From assembly GCA_036244855.1 (NCBI GenBank), contig BQKZ01007821.1:1-25106 (forward strand): a stretch of 25,106 nucleotides of DNA. Reading direction: 5' to 3'. The DNA is from Temnopleurus reevesii (lineage: Eukaryota > Echinodermata > Echinoidea > Temnopleuroida > Temnopleuridae). The notes beneath the pieces are model-generated. The model did no database searches and was not told the origin of the DNA. It saw only the letters and a list, made by a program, of their open reading frames with translations. The translations under genes and the position numbers were made by a program. Positions 1 to 8,916 of this stretch are shown here, one piece after another. Positions within the stretch are counted from its first letter, which is position 1; every line of letters begins with the position of its first letter.

Positions 1-188
1 TATAGCTTAATCAGATATTTTGGTAACACATTGTTTTTATTTTGCATTTATTGGCCTCAAATTCTTGTTTGCACTTTGAAGTTTACCACCCATTACCAAG
101 CATCAAATATTTACAAATACGGGTGAATTTGCCGAAGTCGAATTAATGAATTAATGTAATAAAGTTTATATTTTTTATTCTGTTTCAG

Positions 189-277
189 GAAACTGCTACT
201 GGGCTTCAAGAATTTGCTGCAAAATTCAGTAAATATGTGGCTTACCTCCAGAAACTGCTACCATACCAACTCTTGAG
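189..277 (+). CDS. PPP1R21: PPP1R21 exon A (internal coding exon)
   Basis: PPP1R21 (Fy-2) is a coiled-coil subunit of the FERRY complex, which links Rab5-positive early endosomes to mRNAs and ribosomes. This exon is preceded by a pyrimidine-rich tract ending TTTCAG at 188 and followed by the donor GTGAGT at 278. Read in phase 0 it gives 29 codons plus two bases, ending in QKLLPYQLL. The human protein has FLRKILPYQLK at about residue 352-362. The two leftover bases (AG) join the first base of the next exon to make the Ser codon of SIEEEC, so the splice phase is confirmed across the intron. This is not the first exon; the N-terminal KLRAQ region must lie upstream of the window. Family and alignment are recalled knowledge; the splice sites and frame are seen directly. 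Confidence 0.9.
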
Positions 278-1274
278 GTGAGTTTTAGGATTTTATGTTA
301 TACCCAATATTACTGTATGTGAAAAGGTGATCTCTATTTGGTGCAAGAATGATTTATTTGAAGTGAATGCTTTTTAATTGAAATCTACACAACACAAAGA
401 TCATTTAATTGAAATTTATGCAGTACCAGCCGCTGTTAGAATGAATTGAGCCTGCCACATTTGTTGGCTCTCGCTGGACTAGGGGTACGACACCTGTATA
501 GTCATCAGAAGATCTTGGGTTTGATTCCTACCCGAGTATGCCTTTGCATTATTGTTCACAGCATCTCTCAATCGTGTTTATCAATGTTTGGGTTAGGCAA
601 GAATTAATTCAATTAAAGTCTGATTAAATGAATCATTGCATCCAGTCACAGTGCAGTATTGTATATTATTTATTATTTTACCAAGTAGAGATGAGGTATC
701 ACAGAGCTTCTTGGTTTTGGGGCAGCTGTTCATCTCTCTTTAGTTCTAACAATCTCTTTTTCAGATTTGACCTAAATTCTCTTTATTCTTATTTCCAGCA
801 ACATTGATATATAAAAAAAAATCTAAATACAAATATTTGAAATTGTTCATTGGACACAGAAAAAATAGCAAGCATTTTTCTTTCATCCAAGTGGTAAAAT
901 ACAGATTGTCGTCAGGTTGCCAATACCTGTCTTTCACTGCTGCAATTTGAACTTAAAGCGTCAAATGCATCACTACTTGTGCAGGGAACAATTTTCATGG
1001 TAATGCGTCGCAATTTGCAATGTATTTAAGTATGATTGCTACAGAAATTGTTCTTTGTTTAGCAACCTTTTCACATAGAACTGTAGAGTAAAGTGTTTAA
1101 AAATGTTTCCTTATTGTTGAACACTGCTGATCAAATGTGAAAAGTAAAATTATTGCCCGTCATGTCTTGGCTTGTCCCAAGGTCAAATCGCGACAGCGAA
1201 AGGTGGGCATTAATAAACATGAATTTATGACCTAAAACATTGGTAACACCATTATTCTATGTTTTGAAACTCAG
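278..1274 (+). other. Intron A-B, holds a possible tRNA-derived SINE
   Basis: This is noncoding A+T-rich sequence between the exon A donor and the exon B acceptor (TCAG at 1271-1274). The only structured item I see is the tRNA-like segment at about 465-620, listed separately. A short direct repeat, TTTAATTGAAAT, occurs near 373 and 404. I see nothing else. Confidence 0.75.
465..620 (+). mobile_element. Possible tRNA-derived SINE fragment
   Basis: A segment beginning near TGGCTCTCGCTGGACTAGGG contains, at 518-528, GGTTTGATTCC. This closely resembles the RNA polymerase III B box (GGTTCGANTCC) and is flanked by GGG and ACCC bases that can form part of a T-arm. About 35-50 bases upstream lies an A-box-like stretch. 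A non-tRNA tail then runs to an AATTAATTCAATTAAA-type end. This is the layout of a tRNA-derived SINE. No clear target-site duplication is visible and the tRNA fold is imperfect, so it could be a decayed tRNA pseudogene or chance. Confidence 0.4.
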
Positions 1275-1504
1275 TATCGAAGAAGAATGCCGTCTCTCCA
1301 CGTGCTCCCAGACCCTGGAGTCTCGTAACATGGAGCTCCACGCCTCGCTGCAAAGAATGTCATCCGTCTTCACCACCGTGGAGAGCTACGTGAGTCTTCT
1401 TGCCTCGGCCAGTACCGCGTCCTGCGAGTGTCCTCAACAGAACTTCAAGACTATCTTTGAGAAGCTAGCTGAGAGTCTTGCAACCTTGTATGAAGTTATG
1501 AAAG
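1275..1504 (+). CDS. PPP1R21: PPP1R21 exon B (internal coding exon)
   Basis: The acceptor is TCAG at 1271-1274 and the donor is GTACGG at 1505. The exon supplies one base to complete the Ser codon from exon A, then 76 codons, and leaves one base (G). The translation starts SIEEECRLSTC and continues LESRNMELHASLQRM, then YVSLLASAS, ending LYEVMK. The human counterpart has SLEEECESSLCTSALRARNL, YIALLALPS and FHDVMK at about residues 363-438, so the alignment is collinear. The segment is predicted helical or coiled-coil. The open frame visible from 1240 runs past this donor into the intron, so its apparent ATG and tail are not real. Confidence 0.92.
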
Positions 1505-1842
1505 GTACGGAAGGAATGAACAAAAACCTGTCATATCGACAGCTCTGTTGCTATCCCATTCCGATTGTTTGTCTTTTTTTCTTGCACTTTTTAAGTACCC
1601 ATTTATGTGTCCCTTTTCCAAAGCCCCTACAACGTGACAAAAGGAGATTATATAAATGGCATTCCGTTCATGAACACATTTCTTCAAATGCTCTGGAAAT
1701 ACCGTTTTCAAAGCAATTTTGAATGAATTACTATATTCGACGGTAATTCAGCCAGCTGCCAGCTTTAAAATTTCCCTCCAAATTCATATAAAATACTAAT
1801 CAAACCTGTTAACCGTTGTTTTCTTGTTTGTATTTTTTTCAG
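1505..1842 (+). other. Intron B-C, no further feature
   Basis: A 338-base phase-1 intron with donor GTACGG and acceptor TTTTTTTCAG. It is A+T-rich. I see no repeat, RNA gene or conserved coding segment in it. Confidence 0.85.
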
Positions 1843-1970
1843 ATTTATCAAAGAACTATAACTTCAAGGTATCATTAGAACACCAGCTTCCTATAGCATC
1901 TCAGAAACTAAAGACGACAGATGAGTGTGTTGTGTCGTCACTTATATCACTGGTTACTTGTACAGGAAAG
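1843..1970 (+). CDS. PPP1R21: PPP1R21 exon C (internal coding exon)
   Basis: The acceptor is a T-rich tract ending CAG at 1842 and the donor is GTAAGG at 1971. Its first two bases plus the G from exon B form the Asp codon of DLSKNY; 42 codons follow and end in phase 0. The translation contains SLEHQLPIASQKLKTTDEC and ends CTGK. Human PPP1R21 has AIEHELPTATQKLITTNDC and GAGK at about residues 449-482, one of the best-conserved blocks. The donor lies a few bases upstream of a very large GAT/GGT microsatellite, so the long acidic or poly-Met open frames running through it are artefacts of the repeat. Confidence 0.93.
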
Positions 1971-1974
1971 GTAA

Positions 1975-2034
1975 GGATGATGATAATGATTGTGAAAATG
2001 ATGATGGTGGTGGTGGTAGTGGTGGGAGTGGTGG

Positions 2035-2090
<56 letters not shown>

Positions 2091-2490
2091 GTAGTGGTGG
2101 TGGGGGTGATGATGGTGATGGTGGTGGCGGTAACAATGATGGTCATGACGATGATGGTGTTGGTAACGATGATAGTAATGATAAAGGAGGTGATTAGTGA
2201 TGATGATGACGAGGAGGATGATTATGGTGACGCCAGTGACGATGGTGGAAATAGTAATTGTGGTAGTGATGGTAAGGACTTCAAAAGAATTATGGCCTTG
2301 ATGATGTTGATGATGATTGTGATGATGATGATGATGATGGTGATGGTGATACTAATGATGATGATGATGATGATGATAATAATGATATTATTTATCGTTT
2401 TGATGATGATGATGATGATGATGATAATGATAATATTGATAATTTTGAGGATGATGGTGGTGGTGGCGATGATCATAATTATGATGATGT
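1975..2490 (+). repeat. (GAT)n / (GGT)n trinucleotide microsatellite region
   Basis: About 500 bases of imperfect GAT/GAC/GGT triplets begin immediately after the exon C donor. The longest pure block is near 2037-2089 (about 17 GAT units), with shorter blocks near 2322-2336, 2354-2375 and 2401-2424. All of it lies within intron C-D. The periodicity of three creates spurious open frames in several phases (poly-Asp, poly-Met, poly-Ile), none homologous to the gene. Such a tract is expected to vary in length between individuals. Confidence 0.97.
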
Positions 2491-2694
2491 TGCACGAAAC
2501 GGGAATCCTTGTGGTGCCCAGCTCACCCCTCAATAATCGATTAACAATAAAATCATTAGAAGGTCAAGCTAATAAAGTCAACGAGAACCACACAATGTCG
2601 ACTTTACAGGAAAGAATCAAAGTTTCAAATATTGGGGTTGTTTGTCATTATTTTGCCTAATGATCATAATGAAATTTTCTTTTTTTCCTTCTAG

Positions 2695-2850
2695 ATCTGC
2701 AATTTCATGAGGTCCAACTTAGATTTCTTCTCTAGTCCATCTGGGTACGGGAGCAATGGGAGAGGTGCTACAGTAGCAAGCCAAAGCACATCACCATCTG
2801 TGCCCTTATTACGACAGAGAGCAGTAGCCTTCATGGCTGCACTTAACAAG
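2695..2850 (+). CDS. PPP1R21: PPP1R21 exon D (internal coding exon)
   Basis: The acceptor is TTTTTTCCTTCTAG at 2694 and the donor is GTAAGA at 2851. It is 52 codons in phase 0 at both ends. The translation starts ICNFMRSNLDFFSS and ends RAVAFMAALNK. Human PPP1R21 has IASFFSNNLDYFIAS and KKAAAYMKSLRK at about residues 483-533. The middle (Gly/Ser-rich, SGYGSNGRGATVASQST) is poorly conserved, as it also is in the human alignment. The phase-0 end fits exon E directly. Confidence 0.88.
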
Positions 2851-2939
2851 GTAAGATATCAGGTTGGGGATTGAGCAGAGAGGGTCTTTCTTGCTGAAAC
2901 CTTCCTGATTGCAGAACTTTCATCAAACAATTGTTTTTA

Positions 2940-3540
2940 GTCTTCTATCAACTTTGCCCAGACACTGTTCCTCATATGCATTCTTTGTGTACCTTGCAAA
3001 TTTACCAAAAATCATCCTTCCGCGATTCCCTGATTCCTTTCAGCCTTATCCTGACACTGTTCCCTACTCCACAGCCATCCATAACCAGCGGATCCTTCTG
3101 AGCTCCATGGAGAGCAAGAAGGGTCTCCCTGATACGAAGTACTATCATGCTATACTGAAGACCTCCATTTCATTTTGTTTTTGTCTCCTTTCAGCCTTGC
3201 CCAGACACCATTCCCTACTCCACTGCCATATAACCAGCGGATCCTGCTTAGCTCCACGGAGAGCAAGGAGGTGACAGAAGGTGGTATCCTCCAACTCCAG
3301 GATAGCTCGCCTGGAGCAGAAGAAGGAACACTGAATCCTGAAGGCTCAGCTCCTGCAGTTCTAAATCCTTGCCTAATTGCAGAATGTCATTATCTCCTTG
3401 TATTGATAAAATCGTTTTCCTTTCTCTTTTCAGCCTTGCCCAGACACTGTTCCCTAATCTACTGCCATCCATAACCAGCAGATCCTTCTAAGCTCCATGG
3501 AGAGCAAGAAGGGTCTCCATGGTTATATGGATTCCTATCG
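2940..3540 (+). pseudogene. Tandem decayed copies of PPP1R21 exon E
   Basis: Upstream of the intact exon E are four recognisable partial copies of it, each with part of the preceding polypyrimidine/CAG acceptor. (0) A short remnant near 2950-2975 shares TTGCCCAGACACTGTTCC. (1) 3044-~3136 is an in-frame match for the first ~31 codons (PYPDTVPYSTAIHNQRILLS), then diverges. (2) 3195-~3350 is nearly full-length but has a 2-base deletion after ACTGCCAT that brings in TAA at once, and further frameshifts. (3) 3434-~3520 has a TAA eight codons in. Copies 1 and 3 are short and share the tail GCTATACTGAAGACC; copies 2 and 4 (intact) are long. The short-plus-long pair itself has therefore been duplicated, with a spacing of 390-396 bases. 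They are probably pseudo-exons; cryptic splicing of copy 1 is conceivable but I see no good donor. Confidence 0.9.
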
Positions 3541-3590
3541 TGCTATACTGAAGACCTTCTCTGTTTCATTTTGTTTTTGTCTCCTTTCAG

Positions 3591-3785
3591 CCTTGCCCGG
3601 ACACCGTTCCCTACTCCACTGCCATCCATAATCAGCGGATCCTGCTTAGCTCCACAGAAAGCAAGGAGGGTCTCGCCCAGCAGGTGGCCTCCTCCAGCAC
3701 CAGGATAGCTCGGCTGGAGCAGGAGAAGGAGCACTGGGTCCTTGAGGCTCAGCTCCTGCAGATCAAGTATGACAGGGAGATCCAG
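3591..3785 (+). CDS. PPP1R21: PPP1R21 exon E (intact copy of a duplicated exon)
   Basis: The acceptor is CTCCTTTCAG at 3590 and the donor is GTATGT at 3786. It is 65 codons, phase 0 at both ends. The translation includes NQRILLSSTESKEGLAQQV and RLEQEKEHWVLEAQL, ending DREIQ. The human counterparts are NRRILLSSTESREGLAQQV and KLEQEKEHWMLEAQL at about residues 547-589, the most strongly conserved part of this gene in the window. It is a predicted coiled-coil segment. This is the last of a tandem series of copies and the only one open throughout with both splice sites, so it is taken as the functional exon. Confidence 0.95.
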
Positions 3786-5204
3786 GTATGTAATCAGCCA
3801 TGTTTCAAAGCGAAGATTTCCTTGATTATGGAGTGTAATATTGAGCAAACTTACAGCAGCAAATGTGTTGTGAAAAATTTAGCTTAGAGTGTTAATAAAT
3901 AGTACAAAATTAGAAAATGTGCCTTTATATCTCAGATTGATATCAGATTTTGCTTTCATGCATCTAATTCAAACTAGCTATAGGCGGAGTGTCTTCAAAT
4001 TAATTAGAATGCTTATTTGTTTTCAGAGTGTTTAATCATAATGCAAATAAATTACTATGCCTCATCATTGAATTACCAAAATTTAGTTTCCTGTTTTAGA
4101 TTGGTGTGCACTTTCATTTTCACTTAGTCTTATCTTTCCAGCCATAATTTGGCACATTGTTAAAATTGATAATAGATAAATTCATAATTAAAATGTACCT
4201 AAATGAAGCCCCAAATAGGGCTGTTTAGACATTAAAAGGCATTTATTAGTTCTCTTGAATTGCTTTTCGGTGTTTTTTGTGCACCTGCATGAGAAAAAAA
4301 ATGTTGAAAAAAAAAAATCATCTTTCCTGAGAAGGAGAATTATGCAAATACAAGCTCAAGCCTTTTGTTTTGTACACAGCAAATTGTTTCATTCACTGCA
4401 TTCACAAAATTAGAATTGATTGCAAATGAAGATAATTTCACTTCATATCTCTTTAATGGAATAAAGAATTTATTTTTGTATTATTCTTGTGCCACCTAAG
4501 TGAATATTATCTGTGATGCCTTTGTACATGTTTTTAGCACTTTATTAGATGTTGCCATTCTGAGGGAGTGTTCTTCGAAAGTTGTAGTTGATCGTAAGAA
4601 GCAGTTGATTGGAACGCACCAATCAATCAAAATCATTGTTTTTTGCATAAATTGCTAAAAGCGTATACGATACGTGAATGGAAATGCGCAACTGATTTGT
4701 AAGTGATTTGTGATCAATTGCAACTATTTAGCAATGCCCTGAAGTATTTATTCTCCTGTAAACCAGCCATTACCCAATTAAGATTAGTACTCAACAATCT
4801 TAGACTTGTTCTCAAATCCGACCATGGGTTATAACCATCTAGAAGAACCTGCATGAATTTTCTTACCCAAGGGCCAATCACAGCAACTTTATTTTGCCGA
4901 TCTCTCATAAGTAAAGCCTACAAAAGCAACTGCAATTTGATACCCAAATACATTCAAACTAATAAGTCTTTATTGAAACTACTGGTGAAAATGCTTTCTA
5001 AAGTTGAATAATTTTTCGTCTGTGCCAACTGCTCTAGCATCTGATTTTAAAGTATCAACGTAGATCTTGCACTTACTGCCACGTTCCAGCCACCCATGCA
5101 TATTCAAAGCCATTTGGAATTATTGCGTTCACATGTTGTTTTTTTTGCACACAAAGAGATCATGCCATTCAAGTTGGTCTGTTTGGCAGAGCCCCCCCTC
5201 CCCC

Positions 5205-5233
5205 NTACACATCTAGATGTGTATAAGAGACAG
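5205..5233 (+). other. Assembly gap with Nextera transposon adapter sequence
   Basis: The N at 5205 is followed by TACACATCT (5206-5214) and then AGATGTGTATAAGAGACAG (5215-5233). The latter is exactly the 19-base Tn5 mosaic end used in Illumina Nextera kits; the former is the end of its reverse complement. Back to back they form the mate-pair circularisation junction adapter. C-rich runs flank both sides. This is library-derived sequence left in the assembly, not genome. It gives rise to the peptides MCIRDS (+ strand) and LSLIHI (- strand), which are typical adapter translations. Confidence 0.98.
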
Positions 5234-5277
5234 CCCCCCCCCCTCGATGCATAGTTGTCCTGTCAGGGTTAAGCAAG

Positions 5278-5358
5278 TTAACCCATTGACTACTGAAGTA
5301 TGTAATTCCCATCGAATTTGTGCAGCAATTAACAGGTTATCAGTTGTCAATGGGTTAA
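5278..5358. mobile_element. Short TTAA-bounded inverted-repeat element (piggyBac-like MITE)
   Basis: An 81-base segment has 19-base terminal inverted repeats matching at 18 of 19 positions: TTAACCCATTGACTACTGA at 5278-5296, and the reverse complement of TTAACCCATTGACAACTGA at 5340-5358. Both ends are TTAA and the repeats then start CCC. A TTAA target site with CCC-starting termini is what piggyBac-type elements produce, so a non-autonomous member is the best guess. The interior is too short to code. The family assignment is inference. Confidence 0.6.
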
Positions 5359-6207
5359 GCTTAGATCTCGTAATACCCTTCTTAGCAAAAGACCCCTTAA
5401 AGTGCAACAGTACTAAATTGTTCAAGCACCTTATCCTTAATTCCCTTTCTTTAGCAAAAAGAAGAGAATAATGAGGTAAGATTGCATGTGGTATCTATGA
5501 ACAGACCTCCCAGCCACTTTGAATAAAAGAGGGAAGAATGTGATACTTTATCATTCCAAACTTAATCAATCACATCCAAGATTGCCTTAATATGACAGAA
5601 TTTATCCAGTTTCAGAGTCCTCTGTGATCTGAGTTATGTGTCCCTCATAGTTTAGGGAGAGTTAACTAGTCTCAGAGGACTCAACTGGATGCAAAATATT
5701 GTTTAATTAGGGTGAGTTGGGATGTGAATGTGGCGGAAGGCTCAATGTTTTCTTATACAACTCTTTTCATTCTTACGATGATAGTACCACACAATCCTAT
5801 TGGATTTGTTTTTGTTCCCTCATTATGAGGAGTATTGTTCATTGTTTTTTTTTTTTTTTTTCAATCGTAAAATCAATAGAGCATGTACGTTATGTGCAAA
5901 AGATACAAAATAAGTGTTTGTATTATTACTTTTTTGACGGAAATATGGTTGGGAGGTCTATGTGAGCCTGTTTGCACTGCACATATATGCATGGTGCTCA
6001 GGAGATGTGCTATCAATTTAACCCTTTTCCTGCTGCCCCTCTTCCTCTGTATATATTATTATTTATCTTTTGCAATTATCCTCCTTTCACTTGATTTGCT
6101 GCACTTTATATACTATATTTAACCTGCAACGTTTTCGCTGTGTATGATTTCACTGTTCCTTGACTGACCAATTGTGGGCTGATTATTTATAAGCCTTCCC
6201 ATTTCTA

Positions 6208-6335
6208 GGGGCCTGTAACATAACAGAGATATGATCAATCGAAAATTAATTGTGTCTCTATGGTACACATCATACCATAGACTTACAGTTGATATTTATC
6301 GTAAGTTTAATCGCATCTTTTATGTTACATGCCCC
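6208..6335. mobile_element. 128-base palindromic MITE-like element
   Basis: The left end GGGGCCTGTAACATAACAGA matches the reverse complement of the right end (GGGGCATGTAACATAAAAGA) with two mismatches. At the exact centre is a perfect hairpin, CTATGGTA (6258-6265) and TACCATAG (6273-6280), with a 7-base loop. The whole unit is therefore a decayed fold-back. No clear target-site duplication is visible. A non-autonomous DNA transposon is the most likely origin. Confidence 0.55.
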
Positions 6336-7525
6336 AGGTGTTGATAATCTTGTATATTTGGTTGCGTATTTTAGGAGGCTGTTGTTCGTGATACTCATCG
6401 ATAAAAGTATACAAAATATTTGAATCAAAAAGAATATTTGTATTTTCATGCCATCCTTTAACCAACTTTCAAATTACATGTTACTGGAGTAGATGTCTGA
6501 AAACCAATATTATATTCTATGAATGGTTTTCTCCTTTTACATTCATATATTGTGAGTGGGAAATCTGAACTAATTGTGGTTATTTAAAAGATTAACATGC
6601 CTTTATTTCTCCGATGATACAAATATTCAGAAAAAATATATATAGTTTCCTCTGATTGAAAATAAGGTATGAGTGCTGTACACCACCTTGGCTGGAATTG
6701 TGGAATTATTTACACATTTTAACCACTCTCTCTACCCTTGTTTTCTTATATTATGGTCTTGATTTTTAACCTTTTATCTCAAATTGTGACTTTTATTTAG
6801 TTCTGGCTTTGCATTCTGCTTGTTTGCCATTTATTTTTGTAATCTAACAATGGAATGCAGCAATTTGAATATATTCTGATCTTGTTTTAATGGCTTTATT
6901 TAAAAATGTGTAATAATTGCAAAACCAGTTTCAATTCATGCAACCTTTTTGATATTTGTGAAACTGATGATAGCTGATAGTATGACAGTATGAAATAAAC
7001 ACTTTCTAACCAAAAAGAGAAGTAATATAACAGCACCCAAAAAGCATATGTGGCTTTGGGCAAGCAGAGCGGTCATGCTGCAGTTGCTGTACTCTCCACA
7101 GACAGCATGTTGCATTGCAGTAATTCGTCTTGAAATATACTGGACCAATTCACTTCAGGTGATCGCTGATTAGGCCAAATGATCAAAATTATGAACACTA
7201 AGTTAGTTGAATCAGATGAATTCAATTCAGTTCAATTCAATTCTCGACAATATTAGCCGTTGCCTTTATATGATTATTGATTTGAAGAATTATCATAAAT
7301 ACATAGCATCTTGCACGAAAAACTCATGGCAACCAAACAGATGCTCCTGAATAAGTATGCATTTGATATATTTGTACTTGTTTCTTATTTCCATCTTGCA
7401 TTCACATATATTTATGCCAGGTCATAAATTTGCGAGCAAGATGATTCATTTGGAAATGAATAAATTTTGTATATGATTGTTCTGAGAATTAAGGCCATAA
7501 ATTTTCTCTTATGCTTTGAATTCAG

Positions 7526-7660
7526 AAATCCTCTGAATTGGAGACAGCCCTAAAGGGTCAAGGAGGGTCAGTGGTCAAGCAGTCCCCATCTCAAGAAAGA
7601 CCGCCTCCTTCTACCACACCTTCCAAGAACAAGAATGATGTGGTCATAGATACATCCATG
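7526..7660 (+). CDS. PPP1R21: PPP1R21 exon F, first copy (haplotype A)
   Basis: The acceptor is TTTGAATTCAG at 7525 and the donor is GTAAGG at 7661. It is 45 codons, phase 0 at both ends, beginning KSSELETALKGQGGS and rich in Pro/Ser/Thr/Lys (QSPSQERPPPSTTPSKNKND), ending VVIDTSM. It corresponds to the poorly conserved linker of human PPP1R21 after the EKEHW coiled coil (about residues 599-650). Assignment rests on phase and order more than on similarity. A second, 93% identical copy lies at 8782. The two differ at 9 of 135 bases, giving only two conservative amino-acid changes. They are interpreted as alleles rather than two exons of one transcript. Confidence 0.85.
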
Positions 7661-8130
7661 GTAAGGGCATATCTTACTTTTGCTTATTCCTTCATTTGGT
7701 CATCATCTGTAAAAATTTGGTCATCTGTTAGAATTATGACTATTATTTATGAAATGTAATACATTTTTCATAGGTATTTCAGGCCTTTAATTTCAATATT
7801 TTAAGGGCAATGCCACATTCTAAAAGGGCACATTGTTATACTCTAACACCAATGGAAACAAAAGGGGCAACAAAAATCTCCACTGCTAGTGGGTAGGGCA
7901 TGCAAGGCCACGCCTGCAATGTCCTTTGATTAAATGCCCTGGTAGTTAATAAATGATATGTAGAATCTTTTTAAAATATGATATGTTTTATATCACAAGT
8001 TGTGTACCCTGTATCTTCACATTGATTTTACATATCACAAAAACATAAAATACTTCCTAAAATCCATTTAAGCAGCAATCATTCACAAATATTTTCTAAA
8101 TTGCATCCTTTTTTTTTTTCAATCATAAAG
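7661..8130 (+). other. Intron F-G, haplotype A version
   Basis: A 470-base intron from donor GTAAGG to an acceptor of T-run plus CAATCATAAAG. Only about 40-60 bases at each end resemble the haplotype B version (8917-9676); the interiors are unrelated. No further feature is seen. Confidence 0.75.
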
Positions 8131-8177
8131 CTTGGAACGGCAGATAAATTAGCGATGGATTTCGGAGGCAGCGACGA
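8131..8177 (+). CDS. PPP1R21: PPP1R21 exon G, truncated by gap (haplotype A, 5' part)
   Basis: The first 47 bases of exon G (LGTADKLAMDFGGSD plus two bases) follow acceptor AAG at 8130 and are cut off by the N at 8178. It differs from the full copy at 9677 by one synonymous base (GCA/GCG). The remainder of this same version appears to resume at 11154, with about 31 bases missing. It is an assembly break, not a biological truncation. Confidence 0.88.
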
Positions 8178-8459
8178 NAATTTACTTCAGGTGATTGCTG
8201 ATTTGGCCAAATTATCAAAATTATGAACACTAAATTAGTTGAATCAGACAAATTCAATTCAATTCAATTCTCGACAATATTAGCCGATGCCTTTATGTGA
8301 TTATTGATTTGAAGAATTATCACAAATACATAGCATCTTGCAAAAAAAAAAACTCATGGCAACCAAACAGATGCTCCTGAATAATTATGCATTTGATATA
8401 TGTGTAATTGTTTCTTATTTCCATCTTGCACTCACATTTATTTATGCAAGGTCATAAAT

Positions 8460-8674
8460 AGTCTATAAATAGTCTGCTAGAACAGACCCTTGGGTTTCGT
8501 TGTGCGCATACACAGAGAGTGATACAGGGTATGCACTGTGTGTCTCATTGTGTGTCTGCATGCTCTCCAGGATAGAGCAATGCTGTATGTGTGTGATGTA
8601 GTCACACAATGCATACCCTGTATCATGCTCTGCGCACTCACACAACGAAAGTCTCGGGTTTGTGCTTTCAAACT
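8460..8674. mobile_element. 215-base fold-back MITE, present in one haplotype only
   Basis: Haplotype B carries an insertion here that the equivalent site near 7422 lacks. The direct repeat AGGTCATAAAT (11 bases) stands on both sides (8449-8459 and 8675-8685) and occurs once in haplotype A, so this is a target-site duplication. The insert is largely an inverted repeat with arms of about 60 bases, roughly 8482-8541 and 8603-8662. They share GATACAGGGTATGCA and TTTCGTTGTG blocks. The short termini are AGTCT and AAACT. A duplication of 9-11 bases with long inverted arms suggests a Mutator-like non-autonomous element; the superfamily is inference. Confidence 0.85.
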
Positions 8675-8781
8675 AGGTCATAAATTTGCTAGCAAGATAA
8701 TTCATTTGAGAATGAATAAATTTTGTATATGATTGTTCTGAGAATGAAGGCCATAAATTTTCTCTTATGCTTTGAATTCAG

Positions 8782-8916
8782 AAATCCTCTGAATTGGAGA
8801 CTGCCCTAAAGGGTCAAGGAGGGTCAATAGTCAAGCAATCCCCATCTCAAGAAAGACCGCCACCTACTACAACACCTTCCAAGAACAAGAATGATGTGGT
8901 AATAGATACGTCCATG
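8782..8916 (+). CDS. PPP1R21: PPP1R21 exon F, second copy (haplotype B)
   Basis: It has the same length, phase and splice sites as the copy at 7526 (acceptor TTTGAATTCAG, donor GTAAGG). It differs at 9 bases: six codons change silently, one Val becomes Ile (SIVKQ) and one Ser becomes Thr (PPPTTTPS). The excess of silent changes shows that both versions are under protein-level constraint, as expected for two alleles of a functional exon in a highly heterozygous species. Mutually exclusive exons are a less likely alternative given the assembly breaks. Confidence 0.85.

Larger units (their letters stand above)
3786..7525 (+). other. Long intron E-F
   Basis: About 3.7 kb of noncoding, strongly A+T-rich sequence between the exon E donor and the first copy of exon F. 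Visible contents, listed separately, are a gap/adapter artefact at 5205-5233, a TTAA-bounded inverted-repeat element at 5278-5358 and a 128-base palindromic element at 6208-6335. A minor hairpin (TTGATTGG and CCAATCAA, 6-base loop) sits at 4605-4626. T-runs occur near 5845-5862. Short open frames on either strand show no recognisable protein. From 7147 the intron is also present in a second version at 8179. Confidence 0.8.

Noticed and set aside
1240..1722. 160-codon open frame
   Set aside because: It contains exon B (1275-1504), but its start and tail are intronic. Splice sites and phase define the true limits.
1824..2660. 278-codon open frame rich in Met/Val/Asp
   Set aside because: Only 1843-1970 is a real exon. 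The rest is the GAT/GGT microsatellite read through, with a canonical donor at 1971 and homology stopping there.
3044..3136. Copy 1 of exon E as a functional alternative exon
   Set aside because: It is in frame for 31 codons but lacks the second half and a convincing donor; there is no evidence of use.
5217..5471. Open frame beginning MCIRDS
   Set aside because: The start is the translation of the Nextera mosaic end, and the remainder covers a MITE; it is an artefact.
7526..8916. Exons F and F' as mutually exclusive alternative exons
   Set aside because: The duplicated block is bounded by Ns and the breaks both fall inside exon G, which fits separated haplotypes better. It is kept open as a minor alternative.
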